A stretch of DNA of 64,000 bases from the NCBI RefSeq assembly GCF_030272615.1, contig NC_081413.1, positions 330,543,302 through 330,607,301 on the forward strand. Reading direction: 5' to 3'. Positions 10,768 to 22,256 of this stretch are shown here, piece by piece (the first letter of the stretch is position 1; each line of letters begins with the position of its first letter). A program made the position numbers and the translations under genes. The notes below the pieces were generated by a model, which did no database searches, had not been told where the DNA came from, and saw only the letters and a list, made by a program, of their open reading frames with translations. This stretch comes from Cryptomeria japonica. Taxonomy: Eukaryota > Streptophyta > Pinopsida > Cupressales > Cupressaceae.

Positions 10768-12142
10768 TGATGGAAATAAGGTAAACAACTGAGAGGGGGG
10801 GTGAATCAATTGTCACAAAACTTACACAATTTAAACTTATTCTCAGATCTAATAATTAAGCATGAAAGAATAAATCAGAAACACATCAAGAAAACACATA
10901 ACACCAAGATTTTTGACATGGAGAACCCGATCATGGAAAAAACCATGGTGGGAACACACCCACAATATGAGTATACTCTGTTAGAAGTATAGAAGTATTA
11001 CAATGGGGAATGCTTATGCATTTAGGAACATTTCCTAGAGCTCACTACTAAAAACAAAAGAAGGGCTACAACCCAAGGAAGGCTCACTACCTTAAAAACA
11101 TATTTGAAACACATCTGGAAGTAATGAACTGGAAAATAACATCTCCTTAATACCCAGTTATAGTTCTAGTTAAGCACATAACAACTTCATCTTCTTCACA
11201 CTTCTTCTCTTCTTCTAAAATATTAATACATTATTCACACATATACTCACTCTCTCATCCACAACACTTCTCAAATACAAAGATATTATATTTTTTATAC
11301 ATGCCATCAACCTTGGAAAGATCAACAAGGTCGTCTCAACACACATAAAACAATTACAATGATATAGTTGTTGATCAGATATAAATTATCATATGCGGAC
11401 CAAAATAATGTCATCTAAGACATAACATGGACCCAAATCAACCACCTTGAACATGCTACACCTCCAATAATTATACATCAAACATCTGCAACACGCTACA
11501 AGCATCCGGTTGGCCAAAAACATGAAGAACACTAACTCACCGAAGAAAAACATCAATTGTGATCTCAACGTTCAATGCAAACCACCAACACAAAAGGCAC
11601 ATGATCCAGAATCATCCAAAAGCATCATGAATTACCACCGCAACATCCATACCAACACAAATTACTAGAATCACGTCAACATTATATCGAACTTCAAGAA
11701 CACTAACTACAATGAGTATCAACTTGGAAAAATAACTTGCGGAGCTCCAAACCATGAACCACTTGAATTCAGGATACACATCAATGTCCCAAATATTCCT
11801 CTGAATCTGTAGATCAAGATATTACAGTGTGGACGAATTCATATTAAAATATTGACACTCTGTCACTACTAAACAACTAAAAAACCAGCCACAACACAGA
11901 TATCCATAACTTACTCAAATCTTCATGTAGACCTCTAAAACCTAAATTGAATCAACTATAGACAATCCTCTACAAACCTTTTAATTTGTAAACTTTGATC
12001 TTCATCATACTGAACAAAACAATTCACTGAACTTCACTGCATAACTAACACAAACAAAGAAATATGTTGACATGAATGACAACACATCTCTCAAATATCT
12101 CTCAAGCACATATTTGTAGCATACTTACAACAATATCCAACA
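10768..12142 (-). mobile_element. Solo LTR, copia-like, minus strand, TSD CATTG
   Basis: Starts TGATGG at 10768 and ends CCAACA at 12142. Exact 5-bp target duplications CATTG lie at 10763-10767 and 12143-12147. Near the left end is ACTGAGAGGGGGGGTGAATCA, followed about 90 bp later by a GACATGGAGAACCC..CATGGTGGGA stretch. Both recur in the LTRs of E and F, so the LTR reads on the minus strand (beginning TGTTGG). There is no internal region. The 63-aa frame at 10801-10992 is not a gene. Confidence 0.85.
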
Positions 12143-12147
12143 CATTG

Positions 12148-12719
12148 TTCATATTGTCATCATCATATTCATGAATTCACAATAGGATTGCATATAGTAC
12201 ATCATTATAAGCATTTAATAATACATTATTTCATATATCATTAAAAGACCATTTCATCATAAAGCTATCCCATATCACATATGTATATACCATTATTCCA
12301 TAACATTTTATCATCGTCACATCATTGCATGATGTAGGCATTATAAGCATACATAGAAAACATTATAAGCATGTTATCACACATAATAAAACATCACGCA
12401 CATCATAATATGATACATTTAACATCATCATCATAGTAGCATATAAAGAATCATAACATTAGTATCTCATAGATCAATGTATATAAAATCATTATATAAA
12501 TTAATGTAAGCAATGTATTTAGGTATCATCATCATGTAGATCATAAACATAATCATCATAATTATAATATCATCATCATAATAGAAAGCATGAAAATTGG
12601 ATAAAAATGCATTTAGAGAGTCCATCAATGTATGTCTGCATATCATCATTAAATCTTGAAAATTTCCAAGTATACAATGATATCTGAGTCATCAAAAATA
12701 TATAGTCCCATATAATACA
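12148..12719. other. AT-rich rhythmic sequence between Tat B pol and PMD
   Basis: Dominated by imperfect copies of CATCAT, CATTATAAGCAT and TATCAT, with no coding frame. It continues the sequence to the left of the solo LTR and leads into the tail of the antisense PMD gene. Confidence 0.45.
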
Positions 12720-13438
12720 AAAAGCATGAATCAAGTCTCAAAAATCCTCAAGAGGCACTCCCTCTAGATGGTGTTAGTCTCTAATGATGTGCACCTATCC
12801 CACCATATGGTCCTCCCCCTGGATCTAGATCCCTTTGAGGTCGTCCTATGACACCCTCGCTCTTTGTTTGTGATCGCTTGGATGGACATTGGGAGGAAGG
12901 GACGTAGCTACCTGCTCTCTAGCCAGGAGGAACAACATCATAGTATAATTGTCGCCAATACACAATCTCCTTCCCATCTTGTACCATCTCTCTAATGGTG
13001 TCACCACAAAGGCCCTAGGTCCTAACCTACTAGATGTGCTCAAGGGTTTTCTCAAATTGACCATAATGATTAATGGAAGTGTCTCATTCTATAGTGATGT
13101 CCCTAACTCTATCTCTAGTGTTATCTCACTCTAATGTTAGAGTCTTAATTTTTTCCCACAACTGTGCAATCTAAGCTCTCAAAATAGCAATATCATCTTG
13201 TGGCTATTCAATCTATGGATCCTATCCTCCTGCTAGTTGCTTTACCTATGGATACTCTACCTACCTTTCCCTCACCACCCTTCTCCTAATAAGGGGGACA
13301 TCATCCTCAGAATCATTCCCCTCCTCATAACCCCCATAGCCACCCACAACACCAATATCTTGTATGATCCTTAGAGGAGCTCTACCTCCTCCTGTCCCAC
13401 CATCTCTCCCTCTATCTCTACCTCATCCTCTCCTACCA
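12720..13438 (-). pseudogene. C-terminal part of antisense PMD gene (Tat B)
   Basis: On the minus strand this continues the PMD gene interrupted at 31563/13438. It encodes a Gly/Arg/Asp-rich stretch (R-G-R-D repeats near 13400), an acidic segment (about 13290-13330) and a helical stretch with W-R-Q-L-Y...V-V and A-Q-I-A-Q-L-W. It is homologous to the tail at 528-1260. Stops are frequent. The last 5 bases (TACCA, 13434-13438) are the target site duplicated by chromovirus C, so removing C would join this to the reading at 31564 on the minus strand. Confidence 0.6.
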
Positions 13439-14998
13439 TGGTGTAGGGTAACTCAAAGGTGTGATAGAATCTCTCCAACATGTGTTTGAATGCAACATGA
13501 TGTGTTGCCTTGAAGGCTTCTTGTATAGGTCCTAAATGGATCTGATAATGCTACCAATGCTATGTAATAAGCCCTAAGGCTCCAAGGTGTGTACTTGGTC
13601 AAAAAGCCTTGTATGGGAATTTTATTTAATTTTTTGGTGTCTAGGGGTCCTAGAGATGTTGTGTGTCTACTTTGTAACCTTTGGTATGAAGGTAAGTGAG
13701 TGATGTAATAATTTATCAAAAGTTCCTATGTTGTCATAGGCAATTTAGCAAATATTTGAGTTGTGGTTTCCCAACGCCTAGTTGGTTGCATTTTTATGTT
13801 GGGAGGTTGTTGGAAGGATTCCTTGGCCTTATTTAAGCCTAAGGAATGATTCCCAAAGGTTAGATTGAGACTTTGAATGAAATTTATGCTTCCTACAATT
13901 CTAAAACTGACATTTTTACTGCATTTTCTTGTGTTCTTGGCTTTGGTATGGATTTGCACGAACTTCTGGAAGGGCTAATGTCTTGAATCGGTTGTAGCAT
14001 AGAATCACCTTTAATTTGAAGTATTTTTGAGGTCTTGAAGCTCTGTGGTTGAGGAGTAATTGAATTTTCTTTCTCGTTGCCTGGTAGAAACCCCAAAAAT
14101 CAAGGTTTGGATGCAAAAGGAGCCATCATTCAACATTCCTCAATGATAATAGTCTGAAACCCTGGGGAATGTTAGATTACCATCTATAATAGATGATTTG
14201 GTTGGTTTTGGGAGAACAATATCTCACCTTGCACTTTTGGAGTGATGCCCTAGACTTGACATTACCCATGTGGCAAGTCTGTGCAGTGAAGGATTGATTG
14301 AATCATTGGAGCAGTGGACAAAAAGGTGGTCAAAACTTGCATGGAGGGGACCCTTAGACATGTGCAGGCCCTCTCCAAGAGACCTAACTTCATTCCCATT
14401 TGACTGGTGAAGGTTTTTGAGACCTAAAACCCTATACTGACTAACTAGGCTAAAATAGGCACACTAGGGTTTGATCACTTGCACTCAAAACCCAAATGAA
14501 GAAATTTGAAATCCTTTAGAGGGCCTAAAAGGGTAGTTTAATATCAAATTTTTTTAGGGGGTTGTTCAGAGATTTTGATAGATAAAGTGGAAAAACCCCA
14601 AACGGAGGCGTAATTGCTTATAGCCTATTTTCCTAGGTCACTAAGAAAAAAAGGCACAAAAGGCTTATAAACATAGACCAAAGAGGTCTAAGGAAATGAA
14701 AATACCTCATCAAACATATTCAAACACCAACACATGAAAAATTCCACCATTTGAGCAAAAGCTCCTATTGGCAAAGGGCTTGGGTTGTGAGGTATCTTGG
14801 TTTAGGGGTTGAGTACATAGGAGTAGGAGTCTCCTTGACAAACCAAGTTTTCCAGAGTGGATTGATCCTTGGGAAGGATCAAGGAAAATACTAAGAACCT
14901 TTGGAAGGCTAGAGATATTGGACCATTGGATGGTGCCAAGTGTTAACCCATAAAAGAAGCCAAGGAAATTATTCATTAACACCAAACCCTCTACATCA
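13439..14998 (+). repeat. 5' LTR of C
   Basis: 1560 bp from TGGTGTAGGG to CTCTACATCA. It matches the 3' LTR (30002-31558) along its whole length with scattered substitutions and small indels. By eye roughly nine bases in ten agree in the first 200 bp. Short minus-strand frames inside it (13453-14116, 14710-15220) are not genes. Confidence 0.93.
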
Positions 14999-15001
14999 TA
15001 G

Positions 15002-15012
15002 TGGTATCAGAT
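15002..15012 (+). promoter_or_regulatory. Primer binding site, tRNA-iMet type (C)
   Basis: TGGTATCAGAT starts three bases after the LTR end. The initiator Met tRNA site in plant retrotransposons begins TGGTATCAGAG. The last base differs here. Confidence 0.9.
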
Positions 15013-15035
15013 CTATACCAAGGGTGTAATAGTGT

Positions 15036-16180
15036 ATGTCAGACTCAAAATTTAGAGGAGAGGCTAATACAATGCCTCCTAAGGCAATGAACCCTAAGGC
15101 CATCAAGAAGATGGTAGAGGAGTTGCTTGAAGAGAACCTCAAAGAGATCAGACAGACCAAGGGAAAGGACAAAACTTGTGATGATAAATTAGAGGAGGAG
15201 AATGAAGAGAAGGAGGCCAACCCTCAATATATGGCACCTGATCAAAAGATGTTCTTGGATGCTTTGAAATCAGTAAACATGGACAATGTGGAAAGTTTAC
15301 CTATTTATAGTAGTATCTTGAATGGAGAAGAGGTGCTTGAATGGATAAAAGCACTCAATAACCACTTTGACTACAAATAAGTTCCTGAGGAGAAAAGATT
15401 GAGTTCGGGAAATTCTATACTCAAGGAATCTACCTTATTGTGGTGGACAATGTTGCAAGAAGAAAGGATGAGTATAGGAAAGAAGAATATATCCTCTTGG
15501 GAGAGGATGGAGAGAAAAATCAAAGATCAATTCCTACCAATAGACTATGAGGTTCAGATGTACAAGAAGCTGCAAAATCTCAGACAAAGGGAGTTGGATG
15601 TGAATGCATATACTAAATAATTTTACAAACTAATTCTTAGGTCAAAGAAGCATGAAGAAGAGGTGAAGAAGGTGGATAGTTACCTGAATGGGTTAAGGCA
15701 AAACATTCAAGATGAGATGAGCATCATGGCTCCAAACACTATGCACAAATATTTCCAATTGGCATTGAGAGTGGAAGATCAGATAAGGAGAAGAGGAGAG
15801 AAAAACAATAGAGGAAAGGGAGGTAGGAATTTCAGAGGTAGAGGTGGCTATGGAGGAAGAAATAATCCTTTTAAAAATGGTGACACTAACCAGAAAGATT
15901 CCAATGAAGAGTTCAACAATAAGAATGGAGGCTTTAGAGGAGGAGGAAGACCTTTCGGTAGGGGTAGGAAAGGAAGTCAAGGAAGAGGTCCTACTGTTTT
16001 CACTGGCAAGTGTTACAATTAAAACCAAGTGGGTCATACCATGAGTAGATGCCCAGAGAAAGCTTCTAGTTCACATGGACTAGAAATAAGGAATCAAATT
16101 GTGCAAGAGAATGATGGACAAAGTGTCAATTCACACATGGGAAATGCAGGTCCCACCTTGGATGGAGAAATCCTCATGCT
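15036..16180 (+). pseudogene. Gag of chromovirus C
   Basis: Structural nucleocapsid polyprotein. It starts M-S-D-S-K-F at 15036, 24 bases after the primer site, and stays in one frame to 16180, broken by stops at about 15378, 15618 and 16020. Residues 1-70 are Lys/Glu-rich. About 15320-15790 is the Retrotrans_gag domain (E-W-I-K-A-L-N near its start; L-N-G-L-R-Q...F-Q-L-A-L-R near its end). An RGG-rich basic segment lies at 15790-15990. The zinc knuckle at 16011-16060 reads C-Y-N-stop-N-Q-V-G-H-T-M-S-R-C, so the stop replaces the second Cys. Gag and protease share the frame. Confidence 0.85.
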
Positions 16181-16189
16181 AAGGAGGGC

Positions 16190-16830
16190 GTTATTGAAGG
16201 TACCTCAATGTAAGGAGCCACCACAAAGAGAGTCACTCTTCAAGACTACTTGTAAGTCTCATGGTAAGGTTTGTAAGGTGATTGTAGATTCTGGATCCAT
16301 CAAGAACATTGTTGCTTTGGAAATGGTAAATAAGTTAAAATTGAAAAGGTTACCACATGTGAGTCCTTATAGGGTGTCTTGGCTTAACAAGGGGTAGTAT
16401 GTAGTGGTAGAAGAACAAACTTGGGTGAATTTTGAACTAGGAGACTATAAGGATAGGATCTTGTGTGATATCTTTCCTATGGATGCTTGTCACTTGATTT
16501 TAGGCCGCCCTTGGTAGTATGATGTCAAAGCCCAACATGATGGGGAAAAGAATGTGTATGTCATCTCCAAGGATAGTAAGTAGTTTAGGATGGAACCTTT
16601 ACCTGATCAAGGGGAAGAGAATATTGTTAGTCCAAGTATCATGATGATTAGTGGGAAAGAGTTTTCATATGTTCTTAAGAAAGAGGAGACCAAAGGATAT
16701 GCTTTAGTCATATAACCAAAGGATAAACCTCAACAAGGGAATGGTGCAAAGAGAGAGGTTCCTAGTGAAGTACAAGCCATGTTGGATAGATATGAAGGAG
16801 TTGTAGCCAAAGACATGCCTAATAACTTGC
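16190..16830 (+). pseudogene. Protease region of chromovirus C
   Basis: Retroviral-type aspartic protease that would cut Gag-Pol. About 16240-16520 has the catalytic V-D-S-G-S motif (near 16285), then A-L-E-M-V-N-K-L and the flap-side H-L-I-L-G-R-P-W (near 16495). The same motifs are in H at 48413-48650. It is in frame with gag and broken by stops at about 16396, 16516, 16582 and 16713. Confidence 0.82.
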
Positions 16831-16839
16831 CCCCAATCA

Positions 16840-18000
16840 GATAAATCATACATCAAATTGATTTGATCCCTGGTGTAACCTTACCCAACAAAGCTGCCTA
16901 TAAGATGACTCCCAAACAAAATGAGGAGATATCAAGACAAGTGAAAGAACTATTGGACAAGGGTTGATTAGGAATATTTTAAGCCCATGTGTTGTACCTA
17001 CTGTGTTGGCACCAAAAAAAGATAGAAAATGGAGAATGTGCACTGATTCTAGAGCCATTAACAAGATCACAATTAGGTACCAGTTTCCTATGCCTAGGAT
17101 TGAAGACCTAATGGACTATCTTGGGGGATCTTGCTACTTTTCAAAGATTGATTTTAAATCAGGTTACCATCAGATCAGAATCAGACTTGGTGATGAGTGG
17201 AAGATTGCCTTTAAGACAAATGCCTTTGGGCTCACAAATGTACCTAGTACCTTTATGTTCCTCATGAATGAGGTATTGGTTGACTTTATTGGAAAATTTG
17301 TTATTGTTTATCTTGAGGAGAAACTGGTAATCAACCTTGAGAAGTGTGAATTCATGAAAACTAAGTTGGTGTATTTAGGCTTTATGGTTTCTAAGGGGTG
17401 TTTAATAATGGAACCTTCAAAGGTTAAGGTTATTGTCAATTGGCCTACACCTAGAACAATAGGGGATGTTAGGATTTTTCATGGATTAGCTTCTTTTTAT
17501 AGAAAATTCATTAGGGGTTTTAGTCATATTTGTGCTCCAATTGTTAACACTATAAAAGGAGGAATCAAATGTAGATTTGAATGGACAGAGAGGGCATCCC
17601 AAAGCTTTGATATTTTGAAGAGGAAGGTTGCAGAACTTCCTACCTTGATACTTCCTAATTTTGACCAAATTTTTACAGTTGAATGTGATACAAGCAAGCA
17701 GGCAATAGGTGCAGTTCTTAGTCAAGAAGGGCATCCAGTGGCATTCTTTTCAAAGAAGTTGAATGAGGCTAAGAAAAGGTACTCAACCTATGATTTGGAT
17801 CTCTATGCTATAGTACAAGCACTTAAAAAGTGGCACCATTACCTTCTTCGAAAAGAGTTTATTGTTTACATTGATAACCATGCATTGATTTTTCTTAATG
17901 GGTAGGAGAAGTTGAATCAAAGGCATATCAAGTGGGTTGAACAAATATAACCTTACACTCTTACTATCAATCATAAGAAGGATGTGTCTAATAAGGTTGC
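16840..18000 (+). pseudogene. RT and RNase H of chromovirus C, active site deleted
   Basis: The frame changes at about 16965 (one base missing in K-G-L-I) and then stays open from 16964 to 17905. RT motifs seen: V-L-A-P-K-K-D, C-T-D-S-R-A-I-N-K, Y-F-S-K-I-D-F-K-S-G-Y-H-Q-I-R, F-G-L-T-N-V-P-S-T-F. The Y-L-D-D motif is absent: V-I-V-Y-L runs straight into E-E-K-L. Comparison with H (49460-49560) shows an in-frame loss of about 25 codons that includes both catalytic Asp residues. RNase H follows (17660-18000): V-E-C-D-T-S-K, Y-S-T-Y-D-L-D-L-Y (Glu to Asp at the usual acidic position) and Y-I-D-N-H-A-L. Confidence 0.88.
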
Positions 18001-18824
18001 AGATGCCTTGAGTAGGAGACTACTCACTATCCAAGAAATCCAGTGTCAAAGTGTTGGTGTTGATTGTCTTAAACTCATGTATAAGGAGGATAAAGATTTT
18101 AAGGATGCTTATGATGTATGTACTAAGTTTTCTAATTCCTTTCATGTTGAGTTCCATGATTACATGTTGCAAGATAAATTTCTCTTTAAGGGGCATCAAC
18201 TATGTATTACTCAATGCTCTATGAGGGGGAATATCATTAGGGAAAAGCACAATGGCAGCCTTGGCGATCATTTTGGTTTGGATAAAAATTTGGAGCAGGT
18301 GTCAAGGTTTTACTTTTAGCCTAAGAAGCAAGAATAGGTAAGAATATTTGTGGAGCATTGTCCCATTTGTTAAAGGTAAAAAGGATTTTCTACTAATCTT
18401 GGGTTCTATCAACCTTTATCGGTTCCTACTAGGCCTTGGGAAAGCCTTAGTATGTATTTTGTACTTGGTTTTCCCAAAACTTCTAGGGGTTTTGATAGTG
18501 TCTTTGTAATTGTTGATAGGTTCAACAAGATGGCTCATTTTGTGCCATATAAATGCACAAATGATGCATCTCATATTGCAGGTCTCTAATTCAAAGAAGT
18601 TGTAAGGATACATGGTCTACCCCTCAATATTGTCACTGATAGAGACTCCAAGTTAGTGGGTCATTTTTGGAGGACACTCTGGAAGAAATTGGGTACCAAT
18701 CTGTCATTTTCTTCAGCATACCATCCTTAGACTGATGGCCAAACTAAGGTGGTTAATAGATCTCTTGGCAATCTTCTTAGATGTCTTCCCAAGCAGCATG
18801 GACAACGTTGGGATTTGGTGATTG
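18001..18824 (+). pseudogene. Integrase of C, N-terminal part
   Basis: Zinc-binding region: E-K-H-N-G...H-F-G-L-D-K then E-H-C-P-I-C (18240-18370). Catalytic core: S-M-Y-F-V-L-G (the usual Asp of S-M-D-F is Tyr), I-V-T-D-R-D-S-K, and T-D-G-Q-T-K-V-V-N-R-S, where the usual catalytic Glu is Lys. Stops are at about 18319, 18335, 18588 and 18729 (Gln to stop in H-P-x-T-D-G). Coding breaks at 18824, the GATTG target site of element D, and resumes at 29267. The frame 18749-19006 runs across this junction and is not a real product. Confidence 0.85.
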
Positions 18825-21245
18825 TGTTGGTTCCCAAAACTACAGATTGGAAAATGAAAGACTTGCCTAATCCTCAGTTGATCCAATCAGCCTTGGGCAA
18901 TGAACAGGGATGGTCAAAGACCAAATCCCTCTGCACTTTAGGCTCCACTAAGCCTAGGTGGGTGTACCTTACACTTTCAAGCATAAAAGAGGTTTGTTTT
19001 GAGTGAATTTAAACTATGGGAACTAGCAATTGCAGGGATGGCAAAAGGTTTTCCTGCAACTATGCTAACATAAGTGCTTTTTACTGAATGCCTTTAAAAC
19101 TGATAAAATAAGTGTGAGTATAGTTGTATCATGCAAAAGGTTATTGTTAGGACTTTAAGCAATAATGAAAAAGAGCAGTACTTATAGAAATTAGAAGATT
19201 TGTTTCTTTGATAAGGACCTAATGCATACAAACTTATTCAACAAAGATTAGTAACAAACCAATGCCTTTATCTGAAAGTTAATGCATAATTTTGTGGACA
19301 AGAATCACTATCAACTCAAGAGACAATTATAAGACCATCACTGTGAAGGTTTCATTATGTGTTGCATGAACAATAAAAACCCAATTTTACATTCAATACA
19401 ACATCATGTGATGGCACATCACAACAAATCTAGAAGATTTATCAAGAGGACATATGATTCCATCAAACACAAAATTACACATAACGATCTGAAGATAAAA
19501 ACATGAAATCTTGTATATTAACTTACAAATACTCCAATACATTCAGTTTGCACATAATAAACTCCTCATTCCTATTAGACCTTTCTAAAATATAACACTT
19601 GCAGCCCAGCCAACTCCAGAGTTATCTGAAAGATGAAAAAGTGTCCCCCTTTGTTTTGTGTGACTTCCCTTTTATAAACATAAGGGATAGTTGCAGACAA
19701 TTTCATTCCCAAAGGACACACCCTTTGGTTTAAGAAATAATTACAAATGAAAACCCTAAAATACATACTAAATAAATGCTTTAATAATGTTCTTTTATTT
19801 TCCGCCTTGATAAAGTTCCTCGGCTTGATCGTGCTAATGTTTAAATATTCATTATCACCCAAAGATCTCCTGCACATAAGATAAGCCAATCAAATTCCTT
19901 GATTTAAGAATTAATCATATTCTACCCTTGATTAGGGTTTGCCTTCAAAAAATTAATAACCTTTTCTTGCATGTAAATACTTGGTTAGAGTAATCAAAGT
20001 ATTTCAACACTTTTGGAAAATATTAATTTACCCTAGTGTAGATTTTCAAATAATAACATATGATTCATAAAAGAATATACTTCCCTTTTGAAAATGATAT
20101 CCGTGGACAAATATTCCAATAACATGATAAGAATACATTTTCACCTTTTAGGGCAACTTCAATTCTTTTGGAAATATGAAATATATACTTGCAAAAAAAC
20201 AATCAAATCATTATCCATATGATATAAATGATTTAACCTAATGCATATGTTCAATTTATTTACTTAGGGTAAATATATTTGATGAAAGAAAATATCAACC
20301 ATTTGATAATCAAATGTTATTCATTATTTTCACTATATGTCAAAATACTTTTATAAATAAAATGTAATTCCCTTGATAAAATATTCCTCGCTAGTAAATA
20401 ATATTACAAAATAACATTGAGTGAGAAAATGTTATATTTGAGACAATGATTTAAAGAATTTTTTGCAAAAATAAAAATCATTATATCTCCAAATATTATA
20501 TTAAGCCTTTGGGTAAAAAACACTTCCTGTGCAATATGTGCCAAGGGAATATGATTTAATTATTTGCACAAGAATGGTATAGTTAGACATTTGTAATAAC
20601 TCAAAAAAATTGCATTAGGGATATTTTAGAGAAATAAAATCTTCAGTAATATAATCCCTATACAAATAAAAAATATTTTTGCCCTTAAAATTGATTTTAA
20701 TCCTTAATAGTATAGCCATTTTATAATTAGAACAAAAATACTTTTTACCAAGAGAAGTGACAAAAAATCATTTTGATAATAAAAAATCTCAAGACATAAG
20801 CATATCAAGAATATAGCATTTGAGAATATTTTTACTTTTGAGTCACAAAACTTCCCAAAGTAAATAAAACTACCTGTTTAATCTCCTCTTTGGAGAAATT
20901 AAAATTCTAACTCTATTACATTAACTCAAAAGTAAAACATTAAAATATATTAACTTACCCCCTTTTGCAAAAATTAAAACAATATTACCTCAAGCTCATC
21001 AGGGTAGCTATGCATTGTCAGGGAAGTACATTTTAAAATATGCTGATACCCGATGAGAAACTCACTTTTGGTCTCAAAATACATCAATCATATTGTATAA
21101 ATAAGTCACCTTAATATGTATTCAATTCATATATTTCGAGTAAAAATTATTCATATGAAAATAATGAAGGATGACAATCATAATTTAGTAAAGTTCATTT
21201 AAGTCATCATTTCACCATGCATCAAAACTTAAGGTAGGAAGAACC
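18825..21245. other. Left arm of element D
   Basis: AT-rich, no supportable gene. The minus-strand frame 19575-19889 (104 aa) has no motif I recognise and lacks a paralogue in the window. The stretch 20500-21080 has short stretches resembling 28070-28260 in the right arm (TTTGGGTA.AAAA.ACTTCCT; CCCGATGA). Confidence 0.5.
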
Positions 21246-22051
21246 TGTTAGGATTAATGATAGTCCCAAAGATACTGAGAGGGGGGGTGGGGGGGGGGGG
21301 GGGGGGGTGAATCAGTATCTAACCGGTTTGCAGAATATTTTACCTTATTAAGAACTTTGCATTCCAAATCAGTGTACTGGTAAATAAGAATTATTGCAGT
21401 AAACAAGAACAGTAAAGACAACATAGAAAATACACCATAACACAAGATGTTTAACGAGGAAACCCAGTGTAGGAAAAATCTTGGTAGGATTTGTGACCCA
21501 CAATATTCACTCACTGGCCAATAAATAAATATTACTTACAATGAGGGGCCTACACATGCAGGAAGGCCAACTGCCTAGAGCTCACTGCTCAATAAGAGTC
21601 ACACTGACTACAAAAGTGGATTATGAAATCCAATACAATGTACTACTTCAAAGTAGCATCAACTATGCCAGGTTCAATACCGATTTAAGCTCATTCTATA
21701 ACCAAAATCTTCGTTGTCAACTATATCACCTTATACATAATTCACAACTCTACTCTTACACAAAATGACCTATAAGATCTCATACATATATATGAGTATT
21801 TTACAATATGCCTTGTCGGCTTTACAAAAGATAATTTAAATTAAATACAATAAATAAAAGTTTATTCCCTGTCGGCTGGGGTGTTGGTATGCATTGTTGC
21901 CGCTGCCGGTGAAGTGTCTGTTGGTGTATGTAGATGTCTATGCCAGTGTCGGTGCCTGCCGGTGGCTTTACCAAATGAGTGTTAGAAGGTTGCCAGATGG
22001 TTGCCATCAATGACAACACCATCATTCTCATAAGAGTGTAGAATGCCAACA
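21246..22051 (-). repeat. 3' LTR of E (minus sense)
   Basis: 806 bp, nearly identical to 27113-27911 by eye. It contains the G-run motif CTGAGAG(G)nTGAATCA at 21277-21314, with a T interrupting the run, and a GTCGG-rich stretch near 21870-21960. Confidence 0.92.
21283..21307. repeat. Homopolymer G tract in LTR of E
   Basis: About 25 bases of G with one T, within GAGAG..TGAATC. The matching tract in the other LTR (27148-27168) is all G and shorter. The tract in F (39683-39702) is similar. Confidence 0.85.
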
Positions 22052-22063
22052 ATCTCCCCCTTT
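22052..22063 (-). promoter_or_regulatory. Polypurine tract of E
   Basis: On the minus strand AAAGGGGGAGAT precedes the LTR start TGTTGGCATT. A G-run followed by AGAT and TGTTGG is the usual Ty1/copia arrangement in plants. It fixes both the orientation and the copia-like assignment. Confidence 0.88.
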
Positions 22064-22256
22064 GGCATTGATGGCAACACTCATGAAAAAAATCCAAAAA
22101 CTGTTTCCAAAAAGTGAAGTTCAAAAGGTTACCAAAAATTTGTGCTCCCCTTGGGTAGATGATCTCCTCTGATTAAACATTTTTCTCTGTCCACTACTCC
22201 CCGTTTGACATCAATGACAAAGGTTGTCAAAAAATTACCAAATGAGGTCAAAAATT

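Noticed and set aside
15002-15012. tRNA gene at TGGTATCAGA sites
   Set aside because: Only the 3'-end complement is present, next to LTR ends. These are primer sites, not tRNA genes.
13453-15220. Several minus-strand frames of 60-91 aa
   Set aside because: They lie inside the LTR of C or opposite gag. Partly repeated in the other LTR, no protein-like features.
18749-19006. 85-aa frame starting in integrase
   Set aside because: It runs across the element D junction at 18825, so it joins integrase to unrelated sequence.
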